This document shows positions 8,768-20,763 of a stretch of DNA of 64,000 bases, in pieces (the first letter of the stretch is position 1; each line of letters starts with the position of its first letter). The notes under the pieces are model-generated. The model saw only the letters and a list, made by a program, of their open reading frames with translations. It ran no database searches and was not told the DNA's origin. Source of the stretch: Eutreptiella sp. 'Long Island Sound 2002' (lineage: Eukaryota > Euglenozoa > Euglenophyceae > Eutreptiales > Eutreptiaceae); assembly GCA_964036045.1 (NCBI GenBank), contig OZ038382.1:130262556-130326555 (forward strand), in the 5' to 3' direction. A program made the translations under genes and the position numbers.

Positions 8768-11700
8768 GCACTATAGCCTCGATGTCTCGATTTTTTTTCC
8801 ATTCACATGGGTCCAAACGTGCATCCTCCTTGTTAGCTTATGAATGCGAGCTTAGTGTGACGTGCCTGCGAATTTCGTTCGAAATTCGCGCAAAATTCAC
8901 ACGAAATTCACACTCGCTGTGGTGAATTCCCACATGACAAGACACACAACCACAAGGTATGCGAAACAAGAGGTACCATTTCCTAGAATGGTTTTGTGTC
9001 AACGCCGCCTCTTGTGTGCCCGGAATCACTGGTGCAAAGTCTTAACATAGCCTAGGTCGCTAACTGCCTTTCGGCGTGCTGGAGCGGCAAGGAGTCGCAC
9101 ACTTAGGGGCCCTTGGCTAAGCATGCTCCGCTTGGTGGGATCCCATCCCTGGTGGTGGAGACTGTCAGCAATGGTGTGGTTATCCACAACCACCTACGGG
9201 CCCAATGTGCCCCGCAAGAAGCTTACGCCCCCACTATTGCGCAACATGCGCTTCCGTCGCCTATGCCTCCCCTCCATTGCCAAACATGCAAATTTGGAGA
9301 GGATTCGCCACTAGCGAGCAAAAATACATGTGGTGCGTCCACAAGTGAGACCACAAAAGTTTCCCCCAGTGCAACTGTAGATGGGCTTCACCCATCGCAA
9401 TACTATACTCCCTCAACTGCTTCACGTCACCCCCAGTCAACCACCGTGTCTACCATGATAACACACACATGGCATGAAAACTGGTCCACCACTACAAGCA
9501 TATGTCCACCCAGAGTTGTCCTGCAACACGTCCCCCTTCCAACCCCCCCTTACGGACACACGCATCTATTAGGCTTTCCCACCCCTTGTTGTGCATGAGG
9601 TGCACTGCTGCTGCAGACTCAAGTCGGCCCTTCCCCATTTCAATGGCCCCCTCAGAATTTGCCGTCCATCGCATACATATTTTCGCCGCCAGCCGGGCCA
9701 CGTTTGGTATAGGTTGGAGGAGGGTGCGGGCCACCACGGCTGGCAACTTGCCAATGAATACCGCTACTGCATCCCTCATACCATAAATACCACATATACA
9801 AACCCACATAACACCGTGCAACCCGCAATCAGGGATGCGGTGTGCGGGCGAGATGTGCCGGTAAACAACACTGATGGGGAGGTTGGAATCCCGCATCATT
9901 TCTATTGTTTGCTTGGTGCCAAACTTGGCTAGGCAATCCGCCCTATTACGGCCACATACCCAACACACAATTGCGTGAGGAGATTCGCCCATCTAGTTCT
10001 TGCACCCACCCAGCAAGATTTGCGCCTTTCCATCGGCGCAAAGGAAGAAGAGGGGTTGTCATGCTACCCCTGCGGCGTCTACGGTGGTGACCTTGCTTGC
10101 GTCAACGACCTCCTGGTCGAAATCCACCTCTTGCGCTAACGCATAGATCGTGCTCCCCTGCTTTGAGCCTCCCATTGGCCACCAACTTGTCAGCTCGTCA
10201 AGATTAGTGGTACCTCCTATTGTGCAATGCACATAGCCATGGGGCCTTTAATGGCCATGGGAAGCCAATGGCGCTAGGGGGTCCAGGCTGCCGAACATCT
10301 ATAGGAGGTACAACGCGACACTCGTACAAGTTTCTCACCCGCGTGGGCAAGGGGCATGCTGCACGGTGGACGATGGTGCCATTCCCGTCTACCGCTTCAA
10401 GGGCTTGTGCAGGTTGTTCAATTAGCTGCCGTAGGGTGTCGTAGATGTGAGGCCATGTTATGCCGCTTCGTAGCTGCGGTGCGAGCTAATGAGCCTCCGT
10501 CCGCAATACGTGCAGTGACCGAAAACACCATACCGCGCAAATGGTGTTGTCCCATTGCTTCGGTTCCATGGCGACATGCTCTCCGTCTCGGGGGTTAGCA
10601 CCATTTGCCCCGGCTCCGGGATAAGGTGGCATCTCTAAGGCGCTCCCAACTCCTTCCCAACTACCTCTTCCAATGACTTCAGTCTACGGTAGATGGGGGT
10701 TCGGGAACGCATGGTGTAGAAAGGACCAAGGGCCTTGCTTGCAGTGCCGCGGGGCATTGTGCACATGCTGAACAAAGCAAAATGCAATGTCGTACACGCG
10801 GACAAATAGCTGGATGTCTGCACTACATGAGTATTGTTCATCACAACCCCGTGGGATCATGGTTCCATGGCACGAAAGCTGCGGGGCAAAATTGAAAAAA
10901 ATTCATAACATTCGGGCGAGTTTCGCGCGCAATTAGCACAAAATTCACATTCACAGCCACATGTTAGCACACATCTGTTGTGGTTGTGAATTTCACGCAA
11001 ATTTCTCACGAATTTCGCATCAGTTTCGCACGTACGAGCGCCTCCAACGTAGACCCCACGTGCGGCACAACGCTAGCAAAACGCGCGTTGGGGCTGGACC
11101 CCCGCAGCTGGTACCGGACCAGCCCCTCAGCAGCAGCCAGCTGCCCCCGTATGGTCTCGGCCGCCCTCATCCATGCTTGTGTTCTCGCAAGCAAAAAACG
11201 AACCCCTCGGCGTTGGTGGGGGTGCTGGGGGGCCGGGGGGGCGGCTTGCTTCAAGTCCTGCTGGGGCTGTTGTTGCTGCTATTGCCTCTGCTTCGGCTTC
11301 TGCCCAGGACGGGCAGTAAGCTGCTACTTTAGGGCGTCCACTCGGCCGTGAAGCAGGTCCCTATCCTGCTGCGCTAGCTGTTCCGCGGCTCCACGGCCAC
11401 ATGGGTGTTGCTTCGCGATACCTCAAGGTTGCTGTGCATGGATTCCAAATCCTTGTCGCGCTACTCTGCCTGCTGCTGCTACTGGTGCACCCAATGGGTG
11501 AGGTCGGGGTGTAGGGGGCGTTCCTCTAGAGCTGAGGTGGCTGCTTAGGGGACTTTCCTTGGCCGTCCAGGTCTACCTGGGCTGCGGCTCCTCCCCCGCT
11601 GACCCCCCCCCCCCCCCCCGGTGACGACCCGCTCTTCGCGTCGCCGTCCCCCTCCCCCTCTTTCTCCCTCCCCTCAACCCCCTCTTATGAGTCCCACCAC

Positions 11701-11900
11701 CGGTATGGTTGCGCATGCAGAGCCATGCATTGTCGAGCCAGTCATCATTGTGCGGCCCCCAATGCCTAATGGCATTGAGGGGCAGCACACCAACCCGCTG
11801 CAGAACCCCCCCCCCCCCCCCGCCGGACGATGGATGACGCCATCAACTTTCCGGTGCCCGCTCTTGAGGCGGGAGCCGAAGCGACCCTAGAGACCTACCT
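8768..11900. repeat. Dispersed 3.1-kb repeat, long form
   Basis: 8775-9560 matches 43120-43880, and 11519-11900 matches 43868-44250, in the same order and orientation; the 9560-11519 part is missing at 43 kb. Landmarks are CCATTCACATGGGTCCAAAC, CACATGACAAGACACACAAC and TGGAGCGGCAAGGAGTCGCA. Short TTCG/GAATTTCG-type runs at 8868-8912 and 10905-11030 flank the extra segment. No full coding region is seen. Proline-rich and Gln/Leu-rich ORFs between 10960 and 11350 look like composition artefacts. This looks like a mobile element with one deleted derivative. Confidence 0.7.
9492..9992 (-). pseudogene. RNase H-like fragment within the 3.1-kb repeat
   Basis: A 166-codon minus frame contains IVCWVCGRNRADCLAKFGTK, which resembles the C-terminal helix of plant-type RNase H domains (R-N-x-A-D-x-L-A-K). 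The frame then runs through hydrophobic sequence without further landmarks. It lies in the segment absent from the second repeat copy, so it may be a remnant of the autonomous form. More minus-strand scraps follow to 10844, including CTYCGRRLISSH. Weak evidence; could be chance. Confidence 0.3.
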
Positions 11901-12039
11901 TAAATCCAGTATGTTCAATTTTCAATTTTAATTTCTGAAGGGCATTAAATGTGAAACCAATAAATTGTAACATGTTAAACGGGAATACCTAACATTTTCT
12001 AGATATAAAACCATTTGCAATGTCAATTGCATAAGTATG

Positions 12040-14480
12040 CTAGGGATTCGAAGGGGTTTTATGTGGTACAATGTTCCACAATGGGTTTGTAGAGATGTTG
12101 GATTGCCTAAGGGTTGGGGGTCCAACCCCTAGTGCTTTTCTTTGGGTCCACCGCCAAAACTCCACTACTCTTGTACAGAACTTGTTATGCCTTCCTCTCG
12201 GGACACCATTCTCAAGCTTAGTATGACGCTTGTGCATTTGAGCGAAGCCAAGAGTTTGCGGAACCCTTTGGTCTCCCATCTCCTTGGTTAGTGGGTGGCT
12301 TCATCTCCCTTCGCCAATGGCCAATGGACGGGGCCACGGACGTTGGCTACCCCTTCCTTATTCGTACTAAGCAAGTGGAGGCGTTGAAGCAATATGCCTC
12401 CTTCCTTTTTCCCGCACCCGAATTGTTTGGGGCCACTCATGGACCTCAATGTTACAAAGACGGGGTTCCGCCGCCTCTCCGAGTTCATGACCCGGCGAGG
12501 GATTGACTATACGGCCGCTACCGGCCGCATTTTCCCGCGACCCATCCCAACGCGGCAAGCCTTCTTCGACACGTGGAACGATATGGCTAAATCGCTAGAG
12601 TTGCGGCCACTCGCGACCGTGGACGACCCACACGCTAATGGCCGCAGTTGGCCCGTGCACTCACGGGCCCGCTCCATTCAATCGCGTCCACCACTAGGAG
12701 ACACCATTGATTGGGGCCGGCCCCTTACCTTTATTGTGTGCGGGGATGCGTACCCATGCGTGGGTGGGAGTTGGACCCAATTGTCCATTGGGCTCCTGGC
12801 TGTGCCGGTCCTTGGGGGTGACCAGCCGTTTATTCGCCGCCTCATTGGGGTGTTCACGTCGCCCCAAGTGGGGTCTATTTACAATATGGGGGTGTGGGAC
12901 AAGGCGGCGGCGACGTGGTGGCGGGTGCATGTGCGCCGGACTTTGGACAATGAGGCGGCCGCCCGTCACCAATATCAAGTGGCGGGTGGGAGCTTGAATA
13001 ATGGGGGGTGCATAACGGAACCTTGCATCGTGGTTGACTGGTGTTGGGTTTTCCTGTGCATCCTCCATTGTTGCATGGCCATCGGCCGCCTTCCAGCCGC
13101 TTTTGTTGAGGCGCGCCCGGAGGCACTCCCCAAGGAGAATGCCAAGGCCGTGCAACGGTTGTCGTACCGGGCACGCAAGGGGGTGAAGCTGGGTGCCTGC
13201 GCCGCACCCGACGGGGAGAAGGCCAGGGCCCTCTTCCTTGCGTGGAAGGAGATGGGCCCACTATTGGCCTATGCACCAGAGGAACCCGAATGGCAAGCCG
13301 TTGTTGGCATCAGGGATCTACTTCGGGATTTGTACAACCGCACGCCCCCTCTCACTGACCTGGCGCGTTTGCTGTCGCGCGGAACGACCGCGCGCACGGC
13401 CGCAAGGCCATCTGCCAGTCTAACTACCTCTTCGACCTTGAGCAGGATGTCACGACGGCGGTGGCTAATGCGGCACGCTTTGGAGTGCGGTGGGGGGCGG
13501 TGTCTGTGCAGGTGGTAGAAAGTCCAAATGCTATCTTGAAACGGGCCTACAACGATCACAAGGCTCGAGGGGGGGGGGGGGGGATTCTAGCAGTCACAGC
13601 TCCAGAACGGGAGGCGGAGGTTGTTTTGCAAGTATGGGATTGGTGGTTCTTGAAAGGGGATCTCCCCCTTAGGACCCTAGGAACCCCCCATATGGCCCCA
13701 TGTACAATGGCCACGCTCATGGATGCCCTTTCCCTTGCACCTCCAGCTCTTGTTACCCCTATCCATGGACTCCGCCACAATGGAGGTGTTAATGGAGCGA
13801 ATGGTGTAGAAGATGACCGACAAAGTGGTATGTCCTTGCGAGTGTGTGTTTTTGCTTGCCTCTCGAGGGCACTTTTGTAAGTGTTTTTAGTTTCAAATTT
13901 AAAAAGGGCGTCCCTGCTTTTCGTTTGATGCTAACGTTGGTGGTTGCTGAAACATTTAAAATTAAAACTAAAAATGAAGGATTAAAAATTAAAAAAAAAG
14001 ATCTCAACCCCTAGATAATTTTTGCATCTCTTTTTGCTTGCAAAGGGCAAAAGTGGAGGACCCCCTGCAGCAGGGTGCAGCACACCCTAGTTTCAGCTCC
14101 TCTAGCTCCACCTCTAGTTCCTCCGGCTATAGTAGCAAGCGGTTCCCCAGCCCCGGAAGGGGGGAGGGGGGGCGACGTCCGTCGCCGCCTCCTCTGAAAG
14201 CCGCCGTAAAGTGAAGGAGAAGCAGCACCGTGAGAAAGAGGAGCGGCGCAAGGAGAGGGAGAAAAGGAGGAGGGCAAAGGAGGAGAGGAGGGCCAGCCAG
14301 GGACAAGGGGGTGGGGGTCGAGGTGAAGGGGGAGGAGGGGGAGTTGGTGCCAGAGGCCGAGGACGGTGATGGGGATGAGAATGGGGATGAAGTCTTGGAA
14401 GAGCCCCCCCCCCCCCCCCCCCCAACCCCCTGTTTTACCCCTCCCCGAGTGGCTGCAAAAGGCCCTCGGCAAAGAAGCAA
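12040..14480 (+). mobile_element. Transposase element, copy 2 (decayed)
   Basis: The leader (CTCGGGACACCATTCTCAAG at about 12197) and coding region match copies 1 and 3, but no terminal inverted repeat was found at either side. An AT-rich intron (13840-14040, ending TTTGCTTGCAAAG) and a Ser-rich exon (SSSSTSSSSGYSSKR, about 14095) follow the core as in copy 1. Beyond about 14400 the sequence dissolves into C/G runs. Confidence 0.55.
12223..13836 (+). pseudogene. Transposase-like gene, copy 2, with internal deletion
   Basis: ATG 12223 opens MTLVHLSEAKSLRNPLVS, but TAG follows within 25 codons. The frame resumes at about 12394 and stays open for roughly 370 codons: LMDLNVTKTGFRRLSEF, RPLTFIVCGDAYPC, SWTQLSIGLL, then directly GGDQPFIRRLIG. 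Compared with copy 1, about 45 residues spanning the end of exon 1, intron 1 and the start of exon 2 are missing, so the join at about 12796 is a deletion. The segment that could be a 44-base intron in copy 1 is read through here and its acceptor AG has become TCG. After a frame change near 13450 come VVESPNAILKRAYNDH and EREAEVVLQVWDWWFL. Confidence 0.6.
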
Positions 14481-15640
14481 AGAATCAACGCTCTGCCACA
14501 AGGCAGCCGTTGCCCCTTGGTCCGCCCAAGTCCTTGAACAGGGCTGTGGGCCAAAACCAAACAATTTTACCTCACCCCACACTATACCTTGCGGTGGGAC
14601 ATGGGCCGAGTTTTTCGGTGCCTCATTAGGAAAAATGGGGAGGGCAAGGGGGAGTGGCGGAAAGACCCCGCCAAAGGGGGCGCCGGGCACTGGCAACCAG
14701 TGCCGGGCGGTCCCATGTGCCCGCTAGGGGACAGGGTGAGCTCGGGGGTGTTGGGGGCCCTCAACCTCCTGAGCGACCCCTGGGCGTTGAGGTTTGGCAA
14801 CGGCCACCACCTGGTGTGCTTGCGGCACTCGGTATCCCTTGGCTTGTGCCAGTAGTGGCGGCAGGGCACAGGTGCAGTTTGCACCGGGCTGGCCTGCCGG
14901 TCACTGGAGGTTTGGGAGTTGGCAGCTTTCTGAAGATGTCTAGTCGCGTATTGTGTGCGGCTTTGGGACACGTTGTGGAGTTAGGCCTCTAAGCACACCT
15001 CATTGCAATCCTTGAGAGATGTAGAGGAGAACAACCCACGGGGGGGGGGGGCGTAGCAACGGGCCATACGCCGACCCCCCCCCCACTCTCGGACCAGTTT
15101 CATGGGGGGGGGCTGGGTCTGGGGGGGGGGGGGGAAGGGGGGCTGCCAAGAAGGGGGGGGGGGGGTAAAGCTTCATACCCCGACAACTATGGCATAAGAT
15201 GACCGCTTCATCGCGCTGATCACTTCGAAGCATGCATGTTGGAGAAAACTTTTTGAAACAAGGGGGGGGGGGGGGGCATGGTAGGTGGTACTTTTGTTTA
15301 AGGGCATAGCACCCCCGAGTCAATTCCCGGCCACTATTGCTAGTGGCACCCCACCCAAGCCGAACCATGCTTGTTTTCAAGGCAGAGTTGATGTATGTTC
15401 CGAAACCCGTTGGAGGAGCAAGGGGCGAAAGGGGAGGGGTCTGTTTGCACCACGTGCACTACGCCTTTCCCAAAAAAAAAAAGCTCTCTCCGCACATTTC
15501 GTGCCCACAACGAGCGCACGTACATCAGTGGCACATCTTGTGCAGGAACGCGTCGCGTGCCCTTCGTAGGGTGCTCCTCCTCAAGGTCCCAAAAAATGGG
15601 TGATGGAAGTAGTGGAGAGGACGGAGGTGAAGAAAGGAGG
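14480..15640. other. C/G-run rich stretch without a supported gene
   Basis: Contains several G-runs of 10-16 (15041, 15121, 15160, 15265) and a short + frame, MGRVFRCLIRKNGEG at about 14600, that may belong to the tail of transposase copy 2. I see no coherent gene or repeat boundary here. Confidence 0.4.
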
Positions 15641-15641
15641 C

Positions 15642-16599
15642 CTAAGAGCGCTTGTCCAAGGGACCATCAAAGTGCTCCTCATCATCACTCGTCTCATCGC
15701 TTGTCGGACGCACTCTTTTCCTTCCGGCCTCGAGAAGAGCGTCTAGCCGCTTCTCGTCTCTTGCTCGCTTGCCGGTGAACTTCAACGTACGCGTCCGACA
15801 ATCCCCCTCCGTAGTGGCCTTCAATTCAGAGGGTGGCATGGATGAAGTATGAGATGTTGTTGGTGGCATCGGGGGAGTTGTGGAGGACGAGGAAGCGGAG
15901 GAGGAGAATGAAGAGGAGGAGGAGGAGGGGTTGGAAGAGGTGCTGATAAAAGGGGTGATGGAATGAGTAGGCATATCACTGGCCACTTTTGGCCTCTTCT
16001 TGCCGCTCTTCAGGGCATCAACGCTCCATCCGCGGACGGATCCTTCCTCCTCCTCGGTGACCCGAAGGCCATGTGGAATGGGATCGTTGGGATGGACAGC
16101 AGCAAAATGGGCGGCCATGCTGTACAACCAGACCGTGGTTGTGCACTATGGGCAACTCACCGGTCGGTTGGTGCAAGGGTTGGCCTTGGTTGCCGTTGAC
16201 ATTCGGCTCCAATAGATTGCCGATGGCTGCGATGGGCAAGAGCTGACCGCCACCACCATCCGCTAACGCGTAGAGCGCGTTTGCAACGGCAAGCGGATCG
16301 TGCACTCATCCCGTGATCTACAAAAACCACAAATGTTGGTGCACGACCGTCCCGCTTGTCCTTCGATGTGGTGACCACGCAGAATGTGTTGCCCAATGTG
16401 CGGGCGTAGTACTCGATGCGGCACGGTGTGTTGGCAAATTTGGCATTCCACACTGTTCTGACCACTATCGGTTGCCATCGGTAGGTGCCATGGACATGCA
16501 GGGATAGGGATCCCGTGGAACAGTGGGCACTATAGTGGGAGCACAATGAATGCACCACTCAGCCAATGCCTTCAATGTGCTGGTCTGCTGGTAACACTT
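15642..16599 (-). pseudogene. C-terminal part of the split mobile-family gene
   Basis: Read on the minus strand from the insertion edge at 16599: KCYQQTSTLKALAEWCIHC, then SRMSTATKANPCTNRPVSCP, a TAG, C-TTTVWLYSMAAHFAAVHP and a Glu/Ser-rich tail ending at TAG 15642. The CPxC...H....HP spacing is a C2H2-like finger. The order (AEWCxxC, PCTNRPxxCPxC, WxYxMxxHxxxVHP) is what I recall for the C-terminus of large multicopy proteins in basidiomycete genomes, whose N-terminal part matches 27.2-29.8 kb. At least two frame changes and the TAG inside CPxC show decay. It lies just outside the 10.6-kb element, in the same orientation as the other half. Confidence 0.6.
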
Positions 16600-16936
16600 C
16601 CCTAGTGGCCCCAATTAAGGTCAATATGTTAAATTTTCATTTTTAATATATGAGGGCGTTAATATATTAATCTCGCAAATATTAAGAAGTTGAAGTCAAA
16701 ATTTTGCGATTGGGCCATTTGTACCCGTTTTTCCATGCACATATGCGGACCTATAAAGGGTGTTACGTGGTATATTGTTGCACAACGGTATAGTAGAGAG
16801 GTCCCAATGTTGTGTTGGCGGGCGTCTTGGACACCCCCCCTCTGGTTGCCCGCATCCCCCCCCCCTCCACACCACCATGTTCCCTTGTATAGCCCTTGTT
16901 ATGCCTTTCTCTCGGCACACCCTTACCAAGCTTAAC

Positions 16937-17955
16937 ATGACGCTCGTGCGTTTGAGTGGGGCCAAGAGTTTGCGGGACCCTTTGGTCTCCGAACTCCTTG
17001 GTGAGTGGGTGGCTTCATCTCCCTTGGCCCGGGCCCGATGGTCCGAGGCCATGGTGGTTGGCTACCCCTCCCTTATTCGTACTAAGCAAGTGGAGGCGGT
17101 GAAGCAATATGCCTCCCACCTCTTCCCGGCCCCTAACCTCATTGGCCTACTCATGGACTTGAACGTCCCCAAGGTTGGCTTCCAGCACGTGTCGGAGTAC
17201 ATGAGCCGCCGGGGGTCGGCCTACATGGCCGCAACGGGCCTCCCGTTCCCCCGCCCCATCCCCACTCGGGAAGCGTTCACGGACGCGTGGAAGGAGTTGG
17301 TCACCCCATTTGACCTACGACCACCCGTGTCCGTCCCTGATCCCCCCGCGAGTGGGCGCTCTTGGCCGCTACTCTCATGGGCCCGGTACGTCCAATCACG
17401 CCCATCGCTAGTGGACACCATCGATTGGACAAGGCCCCTCACCTTCATTGTGCGTGGGGAGGTGTACCCGTGCGCCAGTGGTAGTTGGACCCAACTCTCC
17501 ATTGGGCTCCTCAACCACGGCGCACGGGGCCGCACACCCGCGTAATTGTGGGTGATAGGGATGGCCGTGTGCGGGGACAAGGACATGGCGGCACTTGCAA
17601 CGATATGTGCCGACAACTTGAAGGTTTGTGGCCCATTCGTTGTTTGTTAATTTTTGCGTTTTTTGCGTTAATTTCTCGAGATCAATATTTTTTTTTTGGT
17701 TGATATTAACGCCGACTGAAAAAATTAACTTAATATTAATCTCGAGAAATTAATGTAAATATTATGTAAATATTAACACATGGTTTTTTTGGAGGTGTTG
17801 AAGTCTATTGATGACCGCAAGGGGTCCTAGTGGGCAACACCTAGGGAGCCCGGTGAGCTAGCCATTCGGGATGACCACCCCCTAGTGCACCGCTTCATTG
17901 GCGCCTCTAGATGGCCCATAGTGGGCTCTACATACAAAATATACAACATCAATGC
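16937..17955 (+). pseudogene. Transposase-like gene, copy 3, truncated
   Basis: Exon 1 from ATG 16937 is the cleanest copy (MTLVRLSGAKSLRDPLVSEL onward to LLNHGARGRTPA), but a TAC-to-TAA change stops it at 17545. The remainder of exon 1 (VIGMAVCGDKDMA) runs to donor AAG/GTTTGTGG at about 17624. After an AT-rich intron (to about 17794) exon 2 is recognisable only as degraded VLKSIDDRKGS and HRFIGASRWPIVGSTY, before (CA)n begins at 17995. Catalytic downstream exons are absent; compare 21.3-22.7 kb, where their introns survive but the exons do not. Confidence 0.65.
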
Positions 17956-17989
17956 ACCTTTTCTTGTATGCAATGGGAAGAAACGCGCA

Positions 17990-17991
17990 CG

Positions 17992-18065
<74 letters not shown>

Positions 18066-18140
18066 CAGGTCGACAACCCCCCACACACCCAACCCCTCCC
18101 ACACACATCCGTCCTTGCTCCTTCCTCTCTCCTCCCGTTG
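17990..18140. repeat. (CA)n tract and left arm of a CA/TG-bounded repeat
   Basis: Alternating CA from 17995 to 18061 with one AA interruption, then unique DNA to 18140. The unique part continues, after the 2.66-kb insertion, at 20796-20925 and ends in (TG)n at 20926-20962. The same segment occurs inverted and without the insertion at 26576-26778, again bounded by (CA)n and (TG)n. Confidence 0.8.
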
Positions 18141-18172
18141 CTTAGGAGGCCCATAGTGCCCCCTATCGTTTT
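18141..18172 (+). repeat. Left terminal inverted repeat of the 2.66-kb transposon
   Basis: Thirty-two bases beginning CTTAGGAGGCCCATAGTGC and continuing CCCCTATCGTTTT. They pair with 20764-20795 with one mismatch. Flanked outside by the CGTTG duplication. Confidence 0.9.
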
Positions 18173-18597
18173 TTCCAAAAAAAATTCATGTCCTGCACAG
18201 AGCCTAGCCTCTCTGATGCATAGCCAAGCGTAACGGAGGGGTGGTTCCCAACCTCGGTGTATGCGGAGGAGGAACGACACGCAATTTAGGGGTGCGAAGC
18301 AGCCAAAAGGCACCATTTTGGGCCCCCACAGCATGCAAGCGCAGCCACTGTTTTTTCCAATTTTGGAGGTCTGAAATACCGAAAATGGACCAGTCGCACC
18401 ATAAAACTATGTTTCACAGTCTGATATCACAAATGATGCACGTAGTTGGCAACGGCACGTGCTACGGTTCTTCTAGCACCCGTGGTATTGTAACGGCAAT
18501 CATGACGTTAAATGCACCGCCTGTGAAGAAGGTGTCCCCTATCAAAACAGAGAACAGCACTTGTACAAAAGGAGGGTGCAAGGCAGCATTTCTGAAA

Positions 18598-20689
18598 GGG
18601 CTCCGCAGAGCCCAGATACATCAAATTCACTAAAAACAGGGGTAATAGTACAGGGTGGTACACCAACACAACAGTGTACAGGCAAACAGGTAGTAACAGG
18701 GCGTTAAATAGGGAATTCCTACTGGCTGGGCTCTGCAGAGCCCAGCTCGATACAAACATCACAAAGCACCCATGAATTACGCTATTGATAAACAAGCCAG
18801 ACCAATGGCTACAATACGCTTCGGACTATACCCCCCCCCCCCCGGGATAGTAGATGGTTGTGCGGGGGCAGATGGAGCCACATCCGGCGACAATCCTACA
18901 TGCGCATGTGGCAAAAGTGAGTACCTGGGGGTATGTCGGTTGTCCGCATAAGCGGCAGTGGGCAACAGAGAAGTGCGCGGGGGGGGATGCAAGAGGGAAC
19001 TCCTTGGGGCCAGTGCATGATCAGACAGGGGCGCTAACTGACCGCCTACCACGGGAGGTGACTGAACTGTGACTAAGGGCGGGGGGGGTGCCTCGATGTG
19101 GTACAGTCATTGGTGGCAACAGGTTGTATTTTGATTGCCCACCGGTGCGGTCTGCTTCCACAGGTAATGGAAGCAACCTTACGTGCTGGCGATCGGAGGG
19201 GTGCCGATCAATCTGTGTAAGTGTGGGTTGGTCGGCATCCGGGGGAGGAAGTGGCCGAGGAGGTGGGATACGGGGATGGGGAGACAACTCAACAGGGGGA
19301 CGTGATTCCGGATTCAGTGTATCCAGGATCAATGCAGCCCGCTCCTCGCTGCGTGACAAAAAAAGGGATCGGCATATCCGATCCCCTTGTTGCCATGTGA
19401 CGAGGGGGTTGCGCATTGGGTTCCGCAATGCAAAACGGAACCGTGCACGAAGCCCCAAAATGTACTGCACCAACCATCGTGCCTGGTCACCAGTGTTGTC
19501 CCTCAGCAACTCCATTGTCTTTGGAGTCAATGGGTCATTGAGGGAGGCCTTTGGTGGGGTTGGCTGGTCCTTGGGGACAAGCTTTGGCGGCCGCGGTGGG
19601 GATGGGGGTGCTGACCCCGTAAACATAATCGCCTCTTGCAAGGCGAGTGTAGCTGCAGCACGCGCTGCTGTTCCACTGGTTGATGGGACCGGTAAGGGTA
19701 CAGCTCCTACAGCCTCATCTCCTTCAGTATCCTGGCCGGAACCCGGTACATCCACCTCCATGCGTCTAGCATGTGGGAAATCAGCCATGGCTGTTGTAAA
19801 AGGAAGATAGCATGTTACATGTACTTAATATACGGGACGTATGACCAGATAGTAAATGTACGAGCACTGCACAGTATGCATAAAAACCAACTGCAATAGA
19901 TTAGGGTATATTGCAAACAATGTGTCCTGAAACTCCCATAGTATCGGACGCACCACAACAATAGAAACACTACCCCACTGGACCCCTGTTGGACTACACT
20001 GCGTGCAAGCAGTCCAAGGCTTGTTGCAGCGTACTCCTAAATGGCGACTGTCATACTTACACAATGCCATGGGTGCACCATTGTAATACACGATACAACA
20101 GCAACGCGGCAGAAAGGCATAGAAAAAAATACTACCAGACCACATGTTGAATAAGTTTCGAAGTGTCATAGCGTTATTATGTCACACAAAAGGGGGCAAA
20201 ATGGGAAGTTCGTGAAGATCTGGGCTCTGCAGAGCCCAGCAAACAGGGCGACCCTAATAAGCACCCCTCAAGCACCAAGTTTATGAACTCTGGGCTCTGC
20301 AGAGCCCAGGTTGTTGAAAAATCCTAATATAAGCCTTGTTTAGGCAGTTCCATCTAGATTACGTGATGCCTGGTGTGGTAAGTGTCTTGGATCATTGCCC
20401 ACTGGTAATGTATGTAGGAGTTGTATCCTTGAATACTGTTACTGCTGACCTGTCTGGGGACAATGTTTAGGTTGAATGTGTTACAATGTCAACGAGAGTA
20501 TACCACTTAACCCAGCGCCATGTAGCGTGGCCACTTGAGCACTGTATACAGGTGCCGAGTGTTGTACCGGGGGGTAGGTATAGAGGGTATAACTTGTAAC
20601 CTGGGCTTTGAAGAGCCCACAGATCTAAGATGTGTAATATTGGGGCCAGAAATGACTTACACGGCTGGTCTGGGCTCTGCAGAGCCCAG
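18598..20689. repeat. Six copies of the palindrome CTGGGCTCTGCAGAGCCCAG
   Basis: Copies lie at 18598-18615 (one change), 18726-18745, 20220-20239, 20291-20310, 20601-20619 (CTGGGCTTTGAAGAGCCCA) and 20670-20689. Four are exact over 20 bases. None is in the ORF; two lie within 610 bases of the left end and four within 580 bases of the right end. Subterminal repeats of this kind are usually transposase-binding sites; here that is inferred from position and symmetry. Confidence 0.9.
19021..19788 (-). CDS. ORF of the 2.66-kb transposon, unknown protein
   Basis: The only long ORF of the element: 255 codons from ATG 19788 to TGA 19021. An acidic N-terminus (MEVDVPGSGQDTEGDEA) leads to an Ala-rich helix, a Pro/Lys-rich linker (PPSPPRPPKLVPKDQPTPPK) and a helical region, TMELLRDNTGDQARWLVQYI and FRFALRNPMRNPLVTWQQGD. 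A Pro-rich C-terminal third follows. I recognise no transposase catalytic motif. Reading on in frame past the TGA gives a striking Cys/His-rich stretch (FSVAHCRLCGQPT, then FATCACRIVAGCGSIC) until a TAG after a G-run at about 18830. The true protein may therefore have carried a zinc-binding C-terminus now cut off by TGA. It could be a DNA-binding or accessory protein of a non-autonomous element. Confidence 0.55.
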   Translation of the reverse strand: MADFPHARRMEVDVPGSGQDTEGDEAVGAVPLPVPSTSGTAARAAATLALQEAIMFTGSAPPSPPRPPKLVPKDQPTPPKASLNDPLTPKTMELLRDNTGDQARWLVQYILGLRARFRFALRNPMRNPLVTWQQGDRICRSLFLSRSEERAALILDTLNPESRPPVELSPHPRIPPPRPLPPPDADQPTLTQIDRHPSDRQHVRLLPLPVEADRTGGQSKYNLLPPMTVPHRGTPPALSHSSVTSRGRRSVSAPV

Positions 20690-20763
20690 CCTGATGAAAA
20701 AATGCAAATTTGAACCCCCATTTTACCATACGCAAAACACCACCCATCACCCCTTTTTTCGCT

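Noticed and set aside
17990-18140. His/Thr-repeat proteins at the (CA)n tracts (also at 26474-26820)
   Set aside because: Simple translation of CA/TG repeats in several frames; no flanking coding sequence continues them.
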